Shown: positions 16,497 through 25,199 of the stretch, one piece after another
Layout: every line of letters starts with the position of its first letter
Numbering within the stretch: the stretch's first letter is position 1
Made by a program: the position numbers and the translations under genes
Assembly (NCBI GenBank): GCA_964523795.1
Contig: CAZGAO010000041.1
Coordinates: 1 to 46,108, forward strand
Length of the DNA: 46,108 bases
From: SABY01 sp964523795
Lineage (GTDB): Bacteria > Bacteroidota > Bacteroidia > Bacteroidales > 4484-276
Reading direction: 5' to 3'
Notes under the pieces: model-generated
What the model saw: only the letters and a program-made list of their open reading frames with translations
Told to the model about the DNA's origin: nothing
Databases searched by the model: none

Positions 16497-17516
16497 AAAA
16501 CAGGAAAAAAAAAGGTAGGAGTAAAGGACATTGCAAAAGTTTTAAAGATTTCGGCATCTTCGGTTTCCAGGGCATTGAACGATCACCCTCGAATTAGTAA
16601 AGAAACCAAGGAAAAAGTAAAGCAGGTGGCTACGAGGCTGGGTTATCATCAGGGATTGCCCGAACTAATGAACCCGGATAAAGCGGAAGCTGTTGTTGTA
16701 TTGCTTCCTTCGCTCGAATATAAGCTGTATCGTGAGGTTGTGTTGGGGATTAGCGATTATTTTCTTGAAAATAATTTTCAAACTTTTTTGGTCGATACCC
16801 AAAGCGATGAACACCGGGTTCAAACATTTTTTGAATCGTATCGAAAATTTGGAATAAGCGGCATAGTTCATCTAATTTGCAAACATGAAATTCCAGACGA
16901 TTTTTATGCAGTTCCCATCAAAGATGCTATGCCCCTGGTTACAGTTTTTGAGCCGGATACAAATAGCGAAATCAGCGCGGTATTACCCGATATGTTTCAG
17001 GGAGTATTTAAGATTATCAGCTACTTAAAATCCTTGGGAGATACCCGAATAGCCTTGATGCTGGAGGACAGGAACAAGCCGGAGGATTATCAGATTGTTT
17101 CTGCTTTTGAAACGGCATTTGAGATCTTGGAAATTGATCGGAATAATTTGATAATACTTTATACTAAGGTGCCTGGTGAGAAACCTAATAAAGATGTAGC
17201 GTATTTGATAAAAGAAACTAAAAAACCGCTGGCCATTTTGGTAAAGGGTGAGCGGGCGGCTCTGGAGGTGATAAACATTTGCGAACGCGAGGGATTAAAG
17301 GCTCCTGATGATTTTTTATTGATTTCGATAGATAGCGATACAAGCATTTCAGGACTTACCTCCAATTTATCTCTGCTTAAATTACCTGGCTACGAAATGG
17401 GAAATAAAGCAGCTAAAATGTTGATGGATCAAATTAAACATCCCGGTGCAGAAAGAAAAACAGCCGTTGTACCTGTTAATTTTATTTTGAAAGGCTCCGC
17501 CATCAGGATTAGTTAG
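16494..17516 (+). CDS. LacI-family transcriptional regulator
   Basis: 340 aa. The N-terminal LacI HTH (about residues 8-55: VGVKDIAKVLKISASSVSRALN, then hinge-type GYHQG) is followed by a periplasmic-binding-protein-like effector domain (about 60-335, LLPSLEYKLYREVVLGISDYF; FLLISIDSDTSISGLTSNLSLLKLPGYEMG). It lies at the edge of the chitosan/glucosamine genes, convergent with the GH8 gene. The natural guess is that it controls the divergent promoter region at 22.2-22.5 kb in response to a sugar. Palindromes there are candidate operators. The effector is unknown. Confidence 0.93.
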   Translation: MKTGKKKVGVKDIAKVLKISASSVSRALNDHPRISKETKEKVKQVATRLGYHQGLPELMNPDKAEAVVVLLPSLEYKLYREVVLGISDYFLENNFQTFLVDTQSDEHRVQTFFESYRKFGISGIVHLICKHEIPDDFYAVPIKDAMPLVTVFEPDTNSEISAVLPDMFQGVFKIISYLKSLGDTRIALMLEDRNKPEDYQIVSAFETAFEILEIDRNNLIILYTKVPGEKPNKDVAYLIKETKKPLAILVKGERAALEVINICEREGLKAPDDFLLISIDSDTSISGLTSNLSLLKLPGYEMGNKAAKMLMDQIKHPGAERKTAVVPVNFILKGSAIRIS

Positions 17517-17651
17517 GGCGTGTACATAAAGTCAACCATTGCTATCCGAGGCCAAAGAATTTCCTGCTGATTTCGCTGATTTACGCTGATTTTTTTCTGT
17601 GAAAATCTGCGTTATCTGCGGGAAACCTGACTAAAAAAATGAACTATAGTT

Positions 17652-18027
17652 AGGGCTTGCTGAAAAACTCAAAATAGTAATATTTCGGTGCTCCGCACCT
17701 CTGGTAGTTTCTGTGGCAATTGTGATTTCTACAAATGCCGATCACTGATCGAGCATGCTCGCCCTTTGGGCGGCATATTTCGCGGCTCTGCCGCTTAAGA
17801 TCAGCGGCATTTGACCAACTTGGTTGACATGAAAAAAAACTTATGAGGTGCAGCGCACCGATAATCTTTGTAGAATTTTATCCAGAAATTCGAAAAAAGG
17901 TGCGGAGCACCGTAATATTTGATACCTGGTTTTTGAGCAAATAATGTCCAAAACCTTGCATCAGGAATCAAATATTATGGATTAACTTATAATAATCCAG
18001 TGGATTAGACCTTTTTCAGCAGACCAT
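17652..18027 (+). mobile_element. Family B MITE-like element, copy 2 (376 bp)
   Basis: Ends AGGGCTTGCTGAAAAA and TTTTTCAGCAGACCAT (about 13 of 16 positions inverse-match), flanked by AGTT at 17648-17651 and 18028-18031. The interior has GGTGCTCCGCACC and GGTGCGGAGCACC palindromes, CTCGCCCTTTGGGCGGCATA and GCGGCTCTGCCGC. These modules are shared with 4119-4553 and the cluster at 44165-44948. Confidence 0.75.
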
Positions 18028-18031
18028 AGTT

Positions 18032-18232
18032 AGTGTCTGTCCATAAAGTCAATGCTTTGAATTGCCCCGGGTTTTAACCCGGGGAAAATGATCTTGGCAT
18101 TAACTCCCCCGCGATTTCGCCACGCCTGCAGGCGTGGCGAAATCGCGGGGGCTTTCATCCTTCTCATTCAATCCCCGCCCTAAAGGGCGAGGCAATTCAT
18201 AATTCAAATAACTTACTAAAAAGACAGACACT
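18032..18232 (+). mobile_element. Family A MITE-like element, copy 4 (201 bp)
   Basis: The cleanest copy: ends AGTGTCTGTC / GACAGACACT form a perfect 10-bp terminal inverted repeat. AGTT lies at 18028-18031 and 18233-18236, so it abuts family B copy 2 and shares its AGTT. It contains the three hairpins, the central one with stem CCCCCGCGATTTCGCCACGCC. Confidence 0.85.
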
Positions 18233-18290
18233 AGTTAGTGGCAGTCTATAAAGTAGCATTTAGAAAAATTTGCGATTTCAGATTAACCGC

Positions 18291-19805
18291 TTATTGTTTT
18301 ACAACTTTCTGTGTTCCGAGAAATATTCCTTTTGCCGTGATCAGGCTAACGAGATACATCCCTTTGGGGCAACTGCCAATGTTAATACCAAAATGCGAAG
18401 CGTATTGAAACGATTCCTTAAAAACCAAGGTACTCCAACTGTTAAAAACTTTGACAATCAGTTTTTCGTTTTTAAAATCCTGATCAATTTTTAAAATGAG
18501 GTTTCCTGTGCTTGAAGTGGGAAAGACCTGAAACGATGGTCTATTATTATTTGATAAATCATCTGTCCCGTTGAGTATTTCGCATGGCGGAACCCAGTAA
18601 TTTCCCGATAGTGTAATAAGTGAGAGCAATTTCAGGGTATTGTCGTAATAAGCTCCATTTGCTATGTTCGATAAAAGGATTTTTGAATAAAGCGCGTTTA
18701 GCCATTCCTGGTTTGCCGTATCAACCATAGCTCCTACGGTAAATGGGGCTGTAAACGAAATATCACTCCAGCCGTTTAATCTTGTGCCATCGAGGTGGTA
18801 ACCGGCATACACGTTGTTTGCACTTCCCCCGGTCGATTCCAACAACCATTGGTTGATTTTTACAACCGCCGCTCTTGCCCTTTCATCTCCATTAATCAAA
18901 TAGTCGTTGGCCAAACGCCACGGGTCGCGGCAGGCATTGTAAGAATATTCCCCATCGTTGGGGCCTTCAAGAAAATTAGGATCCGCAGGTTTTGGCAATG
19001 CATCCACATCATCAATAAAATCGGGAAGGAGTCCTGTGGCAGAACTGTAATTGGTTTGCATATCATTAATCAAATCATAACACTTTTCCACCACACCATC
19101 CCAAACGGTGTCAGTTGCCGCGCAGGAAAAAGCACGAAAATGGTCCATGATAAAATCAGAAGTCCTGGTGCCATTCATAAAATTCCCACTTCCAACCCAG
19201 TCGCCCAGCTTAACAATATCCAAATCCTGATTAATATCTCCTTGCGCTGCGTCTTGCCCCATCATATCATTGATGATCAGGACTGCTTCCTGCAAATAAT
19301 TAATTTCCCCCTGACTACCCCATTGTGCATGGGCAAGCAACAACCCGAACGCTATGTCGATGTCGCCATCAGAAGCTGAATCGGGGCCATCGGCATTGAC
19401 GCAATCCGTAATCTGTTTCCAGGCCATTAAGTTGGGCGTAATGCTGCTGGGGTGGGCTTTGTAATAACGGTAAAGCCCGTCAAAATAATTTAGGGCGTTA
19501 GCGTCATAGCCTGCCATAAGTGGAATAATAATCATTCCGTAGCCCATGGCTTCCGAAACAGTAACAGTGTTGCCTGAATCAAAAAAGACATAATAATGAT
19601 CACTTTCGCAACCATTAATCAAATACTTGTTTTTCCATCCGTCATAAAAAGATCTTACGTGGCCATCGAGTTGTGCCTGGGTATATCCATCTGGTTTTAT
19701 GTGGGTCTGATAATCGGTATGCTGCGGAAATGGGTAGTGCTGTGCCGTAACAGAAATATGAAGCAAAAAAGAAATACCGAATAGAAAAAGTAATTGTGTT
19801 TTCAT
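18291..19805 (-). CDS. Secreted GH8 glycanase with T9SS tail, chitosanase candidate
   Basis: 504 aa. A signal peptide (1-21, ...SVTAQ) precedes a GH8 (alpha/alpha)6 catalytic domain (about 25-400). The general acid is likely Glu85 in TVTVSEAMGYGM. The family signature ASDGDIDIAFGLLLA is at 144-158, and the GEYSYNACRDPWRLANDYL region probably contributes the base side. The C-terminal about 80 residues form a T9SS-type sorting domain (VFPTSSTGNLILKI ... GMYLVSLITAKG). GH8 enzymes hydrolyse beta-1,4 glucans, lichenan, xylan or chitosan. Neighbouring GH2 glucosaminidase and GlcN catabolic genes favour chitosan, but that is context rather than a diagnostic residue. It is downstream of the receptor gene on the same strand, with a hairpin terminator between them. 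Confidence 0.88.
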   Translation of the reverse strand: MKTQLLFLFGISFLLHISVTAQHYPFPQHTDYQTHIKPDGYTQAQLDGHVRSFYDGWKNKYLINGCESDHYYVFFDSGNTVTVSEAMGYGMIIIPLMAGYDANALNYFDGLYRYYKAHPSSITPNLMAWKQITDCVNADGPDSASDGDIDIAFGLLLAHAQWGSQGEINYLQEAVLIINDMMGQDAAQGDINQDLDIVKLGDWVGSGNFMNGTRTSDFIMDHFRAFSCAATDTVWDGVVEKCYDLINDMQTNYSSATGLLPDFIDDVDALPKPADPNFLEGPNDGEYSYNACRDPWRLANDYLINGDERARAAVVKINQWLLESTGGSANNVYAGYHLDGTRLNGWSDISFTAPFTVGAMVDTANQEWLNALYSKILLSNIANGAYYDNTLKLLSLITLSGNYWVPPCEILNGTDDLSNNNRPSFQVFPTSSTGNLILKIDQDFKNEKLIVKVFNSWSTLVFKESFQYASHFGINIGSCPKGMYLVSLITAKGIFLGTQKVVKQ

Positions 19806-19906
19806 GATTTTTTGTTGTTTTGTGTTTGGTGATGCCTGAAAATTTAGTACTTATTTAGCTGGTGCTAAAACAAATCAATCATCTAAATAATTACAAAATG
19901 TATTAT

Positions 19907-19939
19907 AAAACTGCCGGCAGATACTCCTCCGGCAGTTTT
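19907..19939 (-). terminator. Rho-independent terminator after the SusC-like chimera
   Basis: An 11-bp perfect stem (AAAACTGCCGG at 19907-19917, inverse at 19929-19939) with an 11-nt loop lies 25 bp past the receptor stop, in minus-strand reading followed by TTTTATAAT. It separates the receptor from GH8 and would leave GH8 to its own promoter or read-through. Confidence 0.8.
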
Positions 19940-19964
19940 AACCAATAAATAAAAATGAGAAAAC

Positions 19965-22154
19965 TTATTTTTTCCTTACAAGTTTCAGATAGGCTTCATC
20001 GGGATCGCCCGGTATGGCACCTTCGCTGGCCAGATCATCAGGATTATAGAAGTCGCCAAGATTATCGGGGAAGGTATTGTCGTAACGAACCCAAAGCGTA
20101 TCGGTGGTAAGTTTAAGGATTTGATAGTCGTATCCTTTTGATTCCATGCCCAACGAAGCATTATTAGTTAAGTGGATCACGTAAGCACCCGGCATCATTT
20201 CGCCATTGATGTTGGTTTCAAAAGTAAGGGTATCGTTGATGTTTTCGATGTGTTCAACACTCCAGCTTGCCGGTGGTGCATTATAATTTTCGTAAGCTAT
20301 ATCTTCCCATATTCCGGGCAAAGCATAAGCCCGCACGGCAGCCCATGCCCAGTTTACTATGAAAGCGGTTTTGAAGTCGTTTACATATTCCATAGAGGCA
20401 TTCAATTTAAACATGTACTCGTCATCGAGGGCATTTTCATCTATATCACCACCTTCGTTTTGCCACCAGCTTTGGTCGATAGGATCAAAATAAACGGTGT
20501 CGGGGCTGCTATTACGAGGGCCATATCCCGAAGCTGCCAGGTTGCCGGTAGCATTATCAATAAAAATAAGGTGGTCGGCTTCCGAAATAAGGTCGGAAGC
20601 ATTAAGGCCAAACCATTCTCCATAATCACGCTCCGATTCTACCCCCGCCATAGCTTTAAACGAATGTTTGTTATACTGATGGCTCCAGGTCATAAAATTT
20701 GAAAATACCCAATCCCTGCCTTCATAAAAACCACGTGTAACCGATGTTTGCGAATTTTCTTCACCGGTTTTTACAAAAAATGAGGGCTTCCAATCGTAAA
20801 GGTTACTAAAGGTTTGCGAATAGCCCAACCTCGAGGTAACAGTAAAATCTTTTAAAAAAGTAATTTCTGCAAACATATTTCCACCCAACGAAAAATCCTT
20901 GGTATTAACTTTTGTCCTGTCGAGGTGGGCTACAGGGTTACTAATGGTATTCCACATTGAACCATCCCAGCTTCCATCGTCCTTTTTAACTTGCGCAATC
21001 GGGTCGATGGCAATGGCTTTAATCATAATGGCGTTCCATTCATCGTCTTCGTTTACCAGGTGGGATGCCGACCTGGAAAAGGAGAAATTCTCGCCTACCC
21101 TGAGCCAGTCGGTCATTTTAGCACTGGTGTTAAGCCTGATGTCGATGCTTTGTTGTTCCGATTTTTGAACAATGCCCTGTTGATCGTTATAATTGGCACT
21201 CATATACCAACTAATTTTATCGGTGCCTCCCGCCAACGAAAGGTAATGGTTCATCGAAGCGGCCGTCCTGGTTATGGCATCCTGCCAGTCGGTTCCCTCG
21301 CCATAAGTTTCCTGCAATAAAGACGGGATAGGTAAGCGGGCATTGCTGTATGCTTCCGAGCGCAATTTCGACCATTGTTTCGCAGTGGCAAGGTTTAACT
21401 TTTTATACATATTGCCCCACGAAAAACGGTTTTCATAGTTGATGCTCATTTTACCCTTAGTTCCATTTTTGGCCGATGTCCCCGAACCTTGTTTGGTTGT
21501 TATCAAAATAACCCCATTGGCACCTTTGGTTCCATAAATGGCCGTTGCAGAGGCATCTTTCAAAATTTCCATACTTGCAATGTCCTGTGGGTTTACGCCG
21601 GCACTGGTAGGTACGCCATCAACAATCCACAACGGTGGCGAGCCGTTGATGGAACTTATTCCACGTATGTTAATTTCTTCATCGCGTCCGGGCGATCCAC
21701 TACTTGAAGTAACGGTAACGCCCGCAGCTTTTCCCTGCAATATCGAAGCAATACTTTGCCGGTGTGTTTCCTGCATATCTTCGTCACTTAGCGAAACCAG
21801 AGCCCCGGTAACATCACTTTTCTTTTGAACACCATATCCAACCACAACTACTTCGTCCAATAGCCTGGTGTCAGCTTCCAAAAACACATCGAGCGCGGTT
21901 TTTCCGTGTACCGGAATTTCCTGCGTTTTGTAACCAATATACGAAAACACCAGTGTAGCATCGTGTTCGGCTTTTAAACTATACTTCCCGTTTACATCGG
22001 TGGTGCTACCCTGCAGCGTGCCTTTAACCACAATGGTAACACCGGGCAACGATTCGCCCGAATCTTTTGAATAGATTGTACCCTCAACAGCAATTTGAGC
22101 TATTAATGGAATGGCGCTAAGAAATAGGATCAGTAAGACGTAAATTTTCTTCAT
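19965..22154 (-). CDS. Chimeric SusC-like receptor fused to a glycan-binding lipoprotein C-terminus
   Basis: 729 aa from ATG at 22154; an in-frame ATG ten codons upstream is less likely. Signal peptide (...SAIPLIAQ), CNA-B-like domain (about 20-95), plug with LDEVVVVGYG, LWIVDGVP and ILKDASATAIYGTKGANGV, then barrel strands to about residue 545. SusC proteins usually reach about 1000 residues. Here the receptor stops in the barrel, and the last about 175 residues (from SPDTVYFDP; WWQNEGGDIDENALDDEY; PGIWEDIAYENYNAPP; YQILKLTTDTLWVRYDN) resemble the C-terminal domain of PKD-type surface glycan-binding lipoproteins encoded after SusD. The junction is near 20500-20515. No SusD is present. An in-frame deletion removing the SusC end, SusD and the lipoprotein start would explain it. 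Transport function is doubtful. Confidence 0.8.
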   Translation of the reverse strand: MKKIYVLLILFLSAIPLIAQIAVEGTIYSKDSGESLPGVTIVVKGTLQGSTTDVNGKYSLKAEHDATLVFSYIGYKTQEIPVHGKTALDVFLEADTRLLDEVVVVGYGVQKKSDVTGALVSLSDEDMQETHRQSIASILQGKAAGVTVTSSSGSPGRDEEINIRGISSINGSPPLWIVDGVPTSAGVNPQDIASMEILKDASATAIYGTKGANGVILITTKQGSGTSAKNGTKGKMSINYENRFSWGNMYKKLNLATAKQWSKLRSEAYSNARLPIPSLLQETYGEGTDWQDAITRTAASMNHYLSLAGGTDKISWYMSANYNDQQGIVQKSEQQSIDIRLNTSAKMTDWLRVGENFSFSRSASHLVNEDDEWNAIMIKAIAIDPIAQVKKDDGSWDGSMWNTISNPVAHLDRTKVNTKDFSLGGNMFAEITFLKDFTVTSRLGYSQTFSNLYDWKPSFFVKTGEENSQTSVTRGFYEGRDWVFSNFMTWSHQYNKHSFKAMAGVESERDYGEWFGLNASDLISEADHLIFIDNATGNLAASGYGPRNSSPDTVYFDPIDQSWWQNEGGDIDENALDDEYMFKLNASMEYVNDFKTAFIVNWAWAAVRAYALPGIWEDIAYENYNAPPASWSVEHIENINDTLTFETNINGEMMPGAYVIHLTNNASLGMESKGYDYQILKLTTDTLWVRYDNTFPDNLGDFYNPDDLASEGAIPGDPDEAYLKLVRKK

Positions 22155-22190
22155 TTTAATAAAATTAAAAATGATGTAGTGCAAAAATTA

Positions 22191-22228
22191 TGCACACAAA
22201 GGTAAATTATTTTATTAGTGTGTGCAAA
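22191..22228 (-). promoter_or_regulatory. Promoter with overlapping inverted-repeat operator for the receptor gene
   Basis: On the minus strand TTTG (22225-22228), a 20-bp gap, then TACCTTTG (22197-22204) is an excellent Bacteroidota -33/-7 pair. An 8-bp inverted repeat, TGCACACA (22191-22198) / TGTGTGCA (22219-22226), overlaps both elements. A bound dimer would block polymerase, so it is a plausible repressor operator. Confidence 0.65.
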
Positions 22229-22419
22229 CTATTTCTTTATCTAAATTGCAAAGAAAGCATGTTTTGCAGTTAGCTTTTGTTAATACTATTCTAAAATATG
22301 ATTGTTCTAAACCTTACCTTTAGGGCTTTTAGTTCGATGTCATAATATTTATTCAGGTTTTTAAATCATTTAAAATAATCATTAATTTATTTTCATTCCA
22401 GATAATAATATTTTTGTAT

Positions 22420-22493
22420 TGTGCACATAAATTTATTTGGGCATATTTATTTGCGCAAATAGTTGCATAATATTTAAATAAGATGTACTTTTG
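22420..22493 (+). promoter_or_regulatory. Promoter and palindromes upstream of the GH2 gene
   Basis: TTG at 22463-22465, a 20-bp gap and TACTTTTG at 22486-22493 fit the -33/-7 consensus. A perfect 12-bp palindrome ATTTGCGCAAAT (22449-22460) lies directly upstream of the -33, and TGTGCACA (22420-22427) further up. The CG-centred palindrome is LacI-operator-like. The intervening sequence (22229-22419) is AT-rich and shows no gene. Confidence 0.6.
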
Positions 22494-22547
22494 TGGCTGT
22501 CCAAATTTAGGATGCTAATTCTAATCAATAATAATAAGGAGTATTAA

Positions 22548-25166
22548 ATGAGCTGCTTAAATACATTTCTTCGTTTGCTTGTACCGGCAGCTATTGCTGT
22601 AATAGTTTCATCCTGTGCAGGTTCTCCTCCGGAGGGCTTTTTTATTAACGACCTTAATAAAGGCTGGTTTATCCAGCGTTCGGATTCGGTTTCGGAAACA
22701 GGGCAAAAAATCAGTCGCCCCGGTTTTCGGCCCACGGATTGGTATCCGGCCTCAGTTCCCTCCACAGTTATGCATACCCTTGTGGAGAATGGGATTTATC
22801 AGAACATTTTTGTTAATGACAAAATGAAGATGATTTCTTCAAAACCTTTTAAAACAGCATGGTGGTATCGAACCGAATTTATGCTCGATGAAATTCCGGG
22901 GGCTTTGTTGCTACATTTCGAAGGCATCAATTACAAAGCCGATGTGTGGCTGAATGGAAAAAAAATTGCCGATACCGTTGACGTAAAAAATGCTTTCAGG
23001 CAGTTTAAGTTCGACATTTCCAATCAGGTTCAAAAAGGGAAAAATGTATTGGCACTGCAGGTATTTCCATCACAGGCCGGCGATTTTTCCATCGGTTTTG
23101 TCGATTGGAATCCGACACCACCTGATGCTAACATGGGATTGTTCAGGAGGGTTTATCTTGAAGCAAATAAAGGAACAGGCATTTTTAACCCTTATGTGGT
23201 AAGCGAGCTTAACGAGGAATTGTCGGAAGCTGCTTTAACAGCCTCGGTAGAAATAAAAAATTATTTGAAAACAGATTTTTCCGGAAAAGTTAACATGATT
23301 TTTATGGGCAAAAAAATCTCAAAACCTGTTGAATTAAAATCCGGTGAAACCGGGAAAATTGTTTTTAAGCCTAAAGATTTTAATGAACTCACCATAAAAA
23401 ATCCAAAACTGTGGTGGCCACATACTTTGGGAGAGCCATATTTGCACCATGCCAAATTTGTGCTGGTAGATAAGCGGCAAAAAATGCTGGACGAAAAAAC
23501 TTTGACTTTTGGCATCAGGAGTGTTTCTGATTATTTTACCCGTGAAGGCCACCGGGGATTTAAAATAAACGGGAAAAAAATTCTGATACGTGGTGGCGGC
23601 TGGGTTGATCGGCTGCTGCTTGACGATACACCCGAAAGCATAAAAAATCAATTGGAATACGTGAAGGATATGAATTTGAACACCATCCGTCTCGAAGGAT
23701 TTTGGGGGAAAGATCAAACCCTTTACAGGCTTTGCGACGAGATGGGGATTTTGATAATGGCAGGATGGAGCTGCCACTGGGAGTGGGAGGATTATTTGGG
23801 CAAACCATGCAGTGAAAAATACGGGGGGATTTTGTCGCCTTCGGATGTGGATATGATGAGCAAAGCATGGCGCGACCAAATAGTATGGCTTCGCAAGCAC
23901 CCGGCCATTTTTTGTTGGGTAGGTGGCAGCGACTGCATCCCAAAACCCGAATTGGAACAAAACTACCTCGACATTTTTACCCAATACGATTCTACCCGGG
24001 TTTACCTCGCCTCGGCCAAAGAATGGTCAACACCAGTCGGCCCGACGGGAGTAAAAATGCGCGGCCCTTATGCCTACGTACCCCCGGTTTATTGGTATTC
24101 CGACATCTTGTATGGGGGGGCTTTTGGTTTTAATACCGAAACGGGGCCCGGAGCACAAGTGCCACCGCTGGAAAGCATCAGGAAGATGATCACCAAAAAT
24201 CACCTGTGGCCCATCGATTCAATTTGGGATTATCATTGTGGCCGAAATGAGTTCAATACCTTAAACAGGTATTCGCAAGCACTGGAGGCAAGATATGGTA
24301 AGGCCGCTACGGTGGACGACTATGCCAAAAAAGCCCAGCTGCTCAACTACGAATTGATGCGCCCGATGTTTGAAGCATTTTCGGCTTACCGCTACAATGC
24401 TACCGGCGTTATTCAATGGATGCTCAATTCGGCCTGGCCCGAGATGTACTGGCAGCTTTACGATTACTATCTTATGCCCAACGGAGCATATTACGGAGCA
24501 AAAAAAGCATCCCAGCCTTATCATGCAATTTACGATTATGCACATCATTCGGTGTTTGTGGTAAACGATAAGATTGAAGATAAAAATAATTGTGTTTTGA
24601 AAATCAGGGCTTACAACCTGGCCTCGGACCTGAAATATGAAAAAGAAATAAAAGTAAACCTCAAGGCCAACTCCAGCCTCGAAATACTTAAACTCCCCGA
24701 CATGGAATGGGGAGAGTCGGTATATTTTCTTGATATGCGGCTGTTGGATAAAAATGAAAACGAAATCGACAACAATTTCTATTGGCTGTCCCAAAAAAAG
24801 GATGTGCTGGATTATGAGGCTGAAGTTCCGGGCTGGTATCATCACACACCCTCAAAACAGTATGCCGATTTTACCGCCTTGAACAGTTTGCCAAAAGCTA
24901 AAGTTAGCAGTTCGATAAGAGAAATCAGTTCCGAAAACCATATTGAGTTTGTGGTTGAATTAAAAAATAACAGCAGTAAACTGGCCTTCTTTGTTCAGCT
25001 GCAAATAGTTGATAAAGAAACCGGAAATACCATTCTCCCGGTGTTGTGGACAGACAATTACGTGTCGCTGTTGGCGGGCGAAAGCAGGAAATTGACAGCA
25101 AGAATCAACAAAAAGTATTTGAAAAACAAAACACCACATCTAATTGTGGAAGGATATAATTATTAA
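22548..25166 (+). CDS. GH2 exo-beta-D-glucosaminidase (CsxA-like lipoprotein)
   Basis: 872 aa. A lipoprotein signal (lipobox IVSSC, Cys23) points to an outer- or inner-membrane lipoprotein. A GH2 sugar-binding domain (about 40-210), Ig-like domain (about 215-325) and TIM barrel (about 330-640) are followed by C-terminal beta domains. In exo-beta-glucosaminidases the acid/base is an Asp in a Ser-Asp pair instead of the Asn-Glu of other GH2 enzymes, and here the segment reads WVGGSDCIP (Asp462). The nucleophile is Glu531 in FGFNTETGPG. The GVIQWMLNSAWPEMYWQLYD and GAYYGAKKASQP motifs also match that subgroup. It should release GlcN from chitooligosaccharide non-reducing ends. It is first of a plus-strand operon, 33 bp before the MFS gene. 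Confidence 0.9.
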   Translation: MSCLNTFLRLLVPAAIAVIVSSCAGSPPEGFFINDLNKGWFIQRSDSVSETGQKISRPGFRPTDWYPASVPSTVMHTLVENGIYQNIFVNDKMKMISSKPFKTAWWYRTEFMLDEIPGALLLHFEGINYKADVWLNGKKIADTVDVKNAFRQFKFDISNQVQKGKNVLALQVFPSQAGDFSIGFVDWNPTPPDANMGLFRRVYLEANKGTGIFNPYVVSELNEELSEAALTASVEIKNYLKTDFSGKVNMIFMGKKISKPVELKSGETGKIVFKPKDFNELTIKNPKLWWPHTLGEPYLHHAKFVLVDKRQKMLDEKTLTFGIRSVSDYFTREGHRGFKINGKKILIRGGGWVDRLLLDDTPESIKNQLEYVKDMNLNTIRLEGFWGKDQTLYRLCDEMGILIMAGWSCHWEWEDYLGKPCSEKYGGILSPSDVDMMSKAWRDQIVWLRKHPAIFCWVGGSDCIPKPELEQNYLDIFTQYDSTRVYLASAKEWSTPVGPTGVKMRGPYAYVPPVYWYSDILYGGAFGFNTETGPGAQVPPLESIRKMITKNHLWPIDSIWDYHCGRNEFNTLNRYSQALEARYGKAATVDDYAKKAQLLNYELMRPMFEAFSAYRYNATGVIQWMLNSAWPEMYWQLYDYYLMPNGAYYGAKKASQPYHAIYDYAHHSVFVVNDKIEDKNNCVLKIRAYNLASDLKYEKEIKVNLKANSSLEILKLPDMEWGESVYFLDMRLLDKNENEIDNNFYWLSQKKDVLDYEAEVPGWYHHTPSKQYADFTALNSLPKAKVSSSIREISSENHIEFVVELKNNSSKLAFFVQLQIVDKETGNTILPVLWTDNYVSLLAGESRKLTARINKKYLKNKTPHLIVEGYNY

Positions 25167-25199
25167 GATAAATAACAGATACATTACAACAAGCAGATT

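Noticed and set aside
23334..23984. 216-codon minus-strand open frame
   Set aside because: Antisense to the GH2 gene, no recognisable domains.
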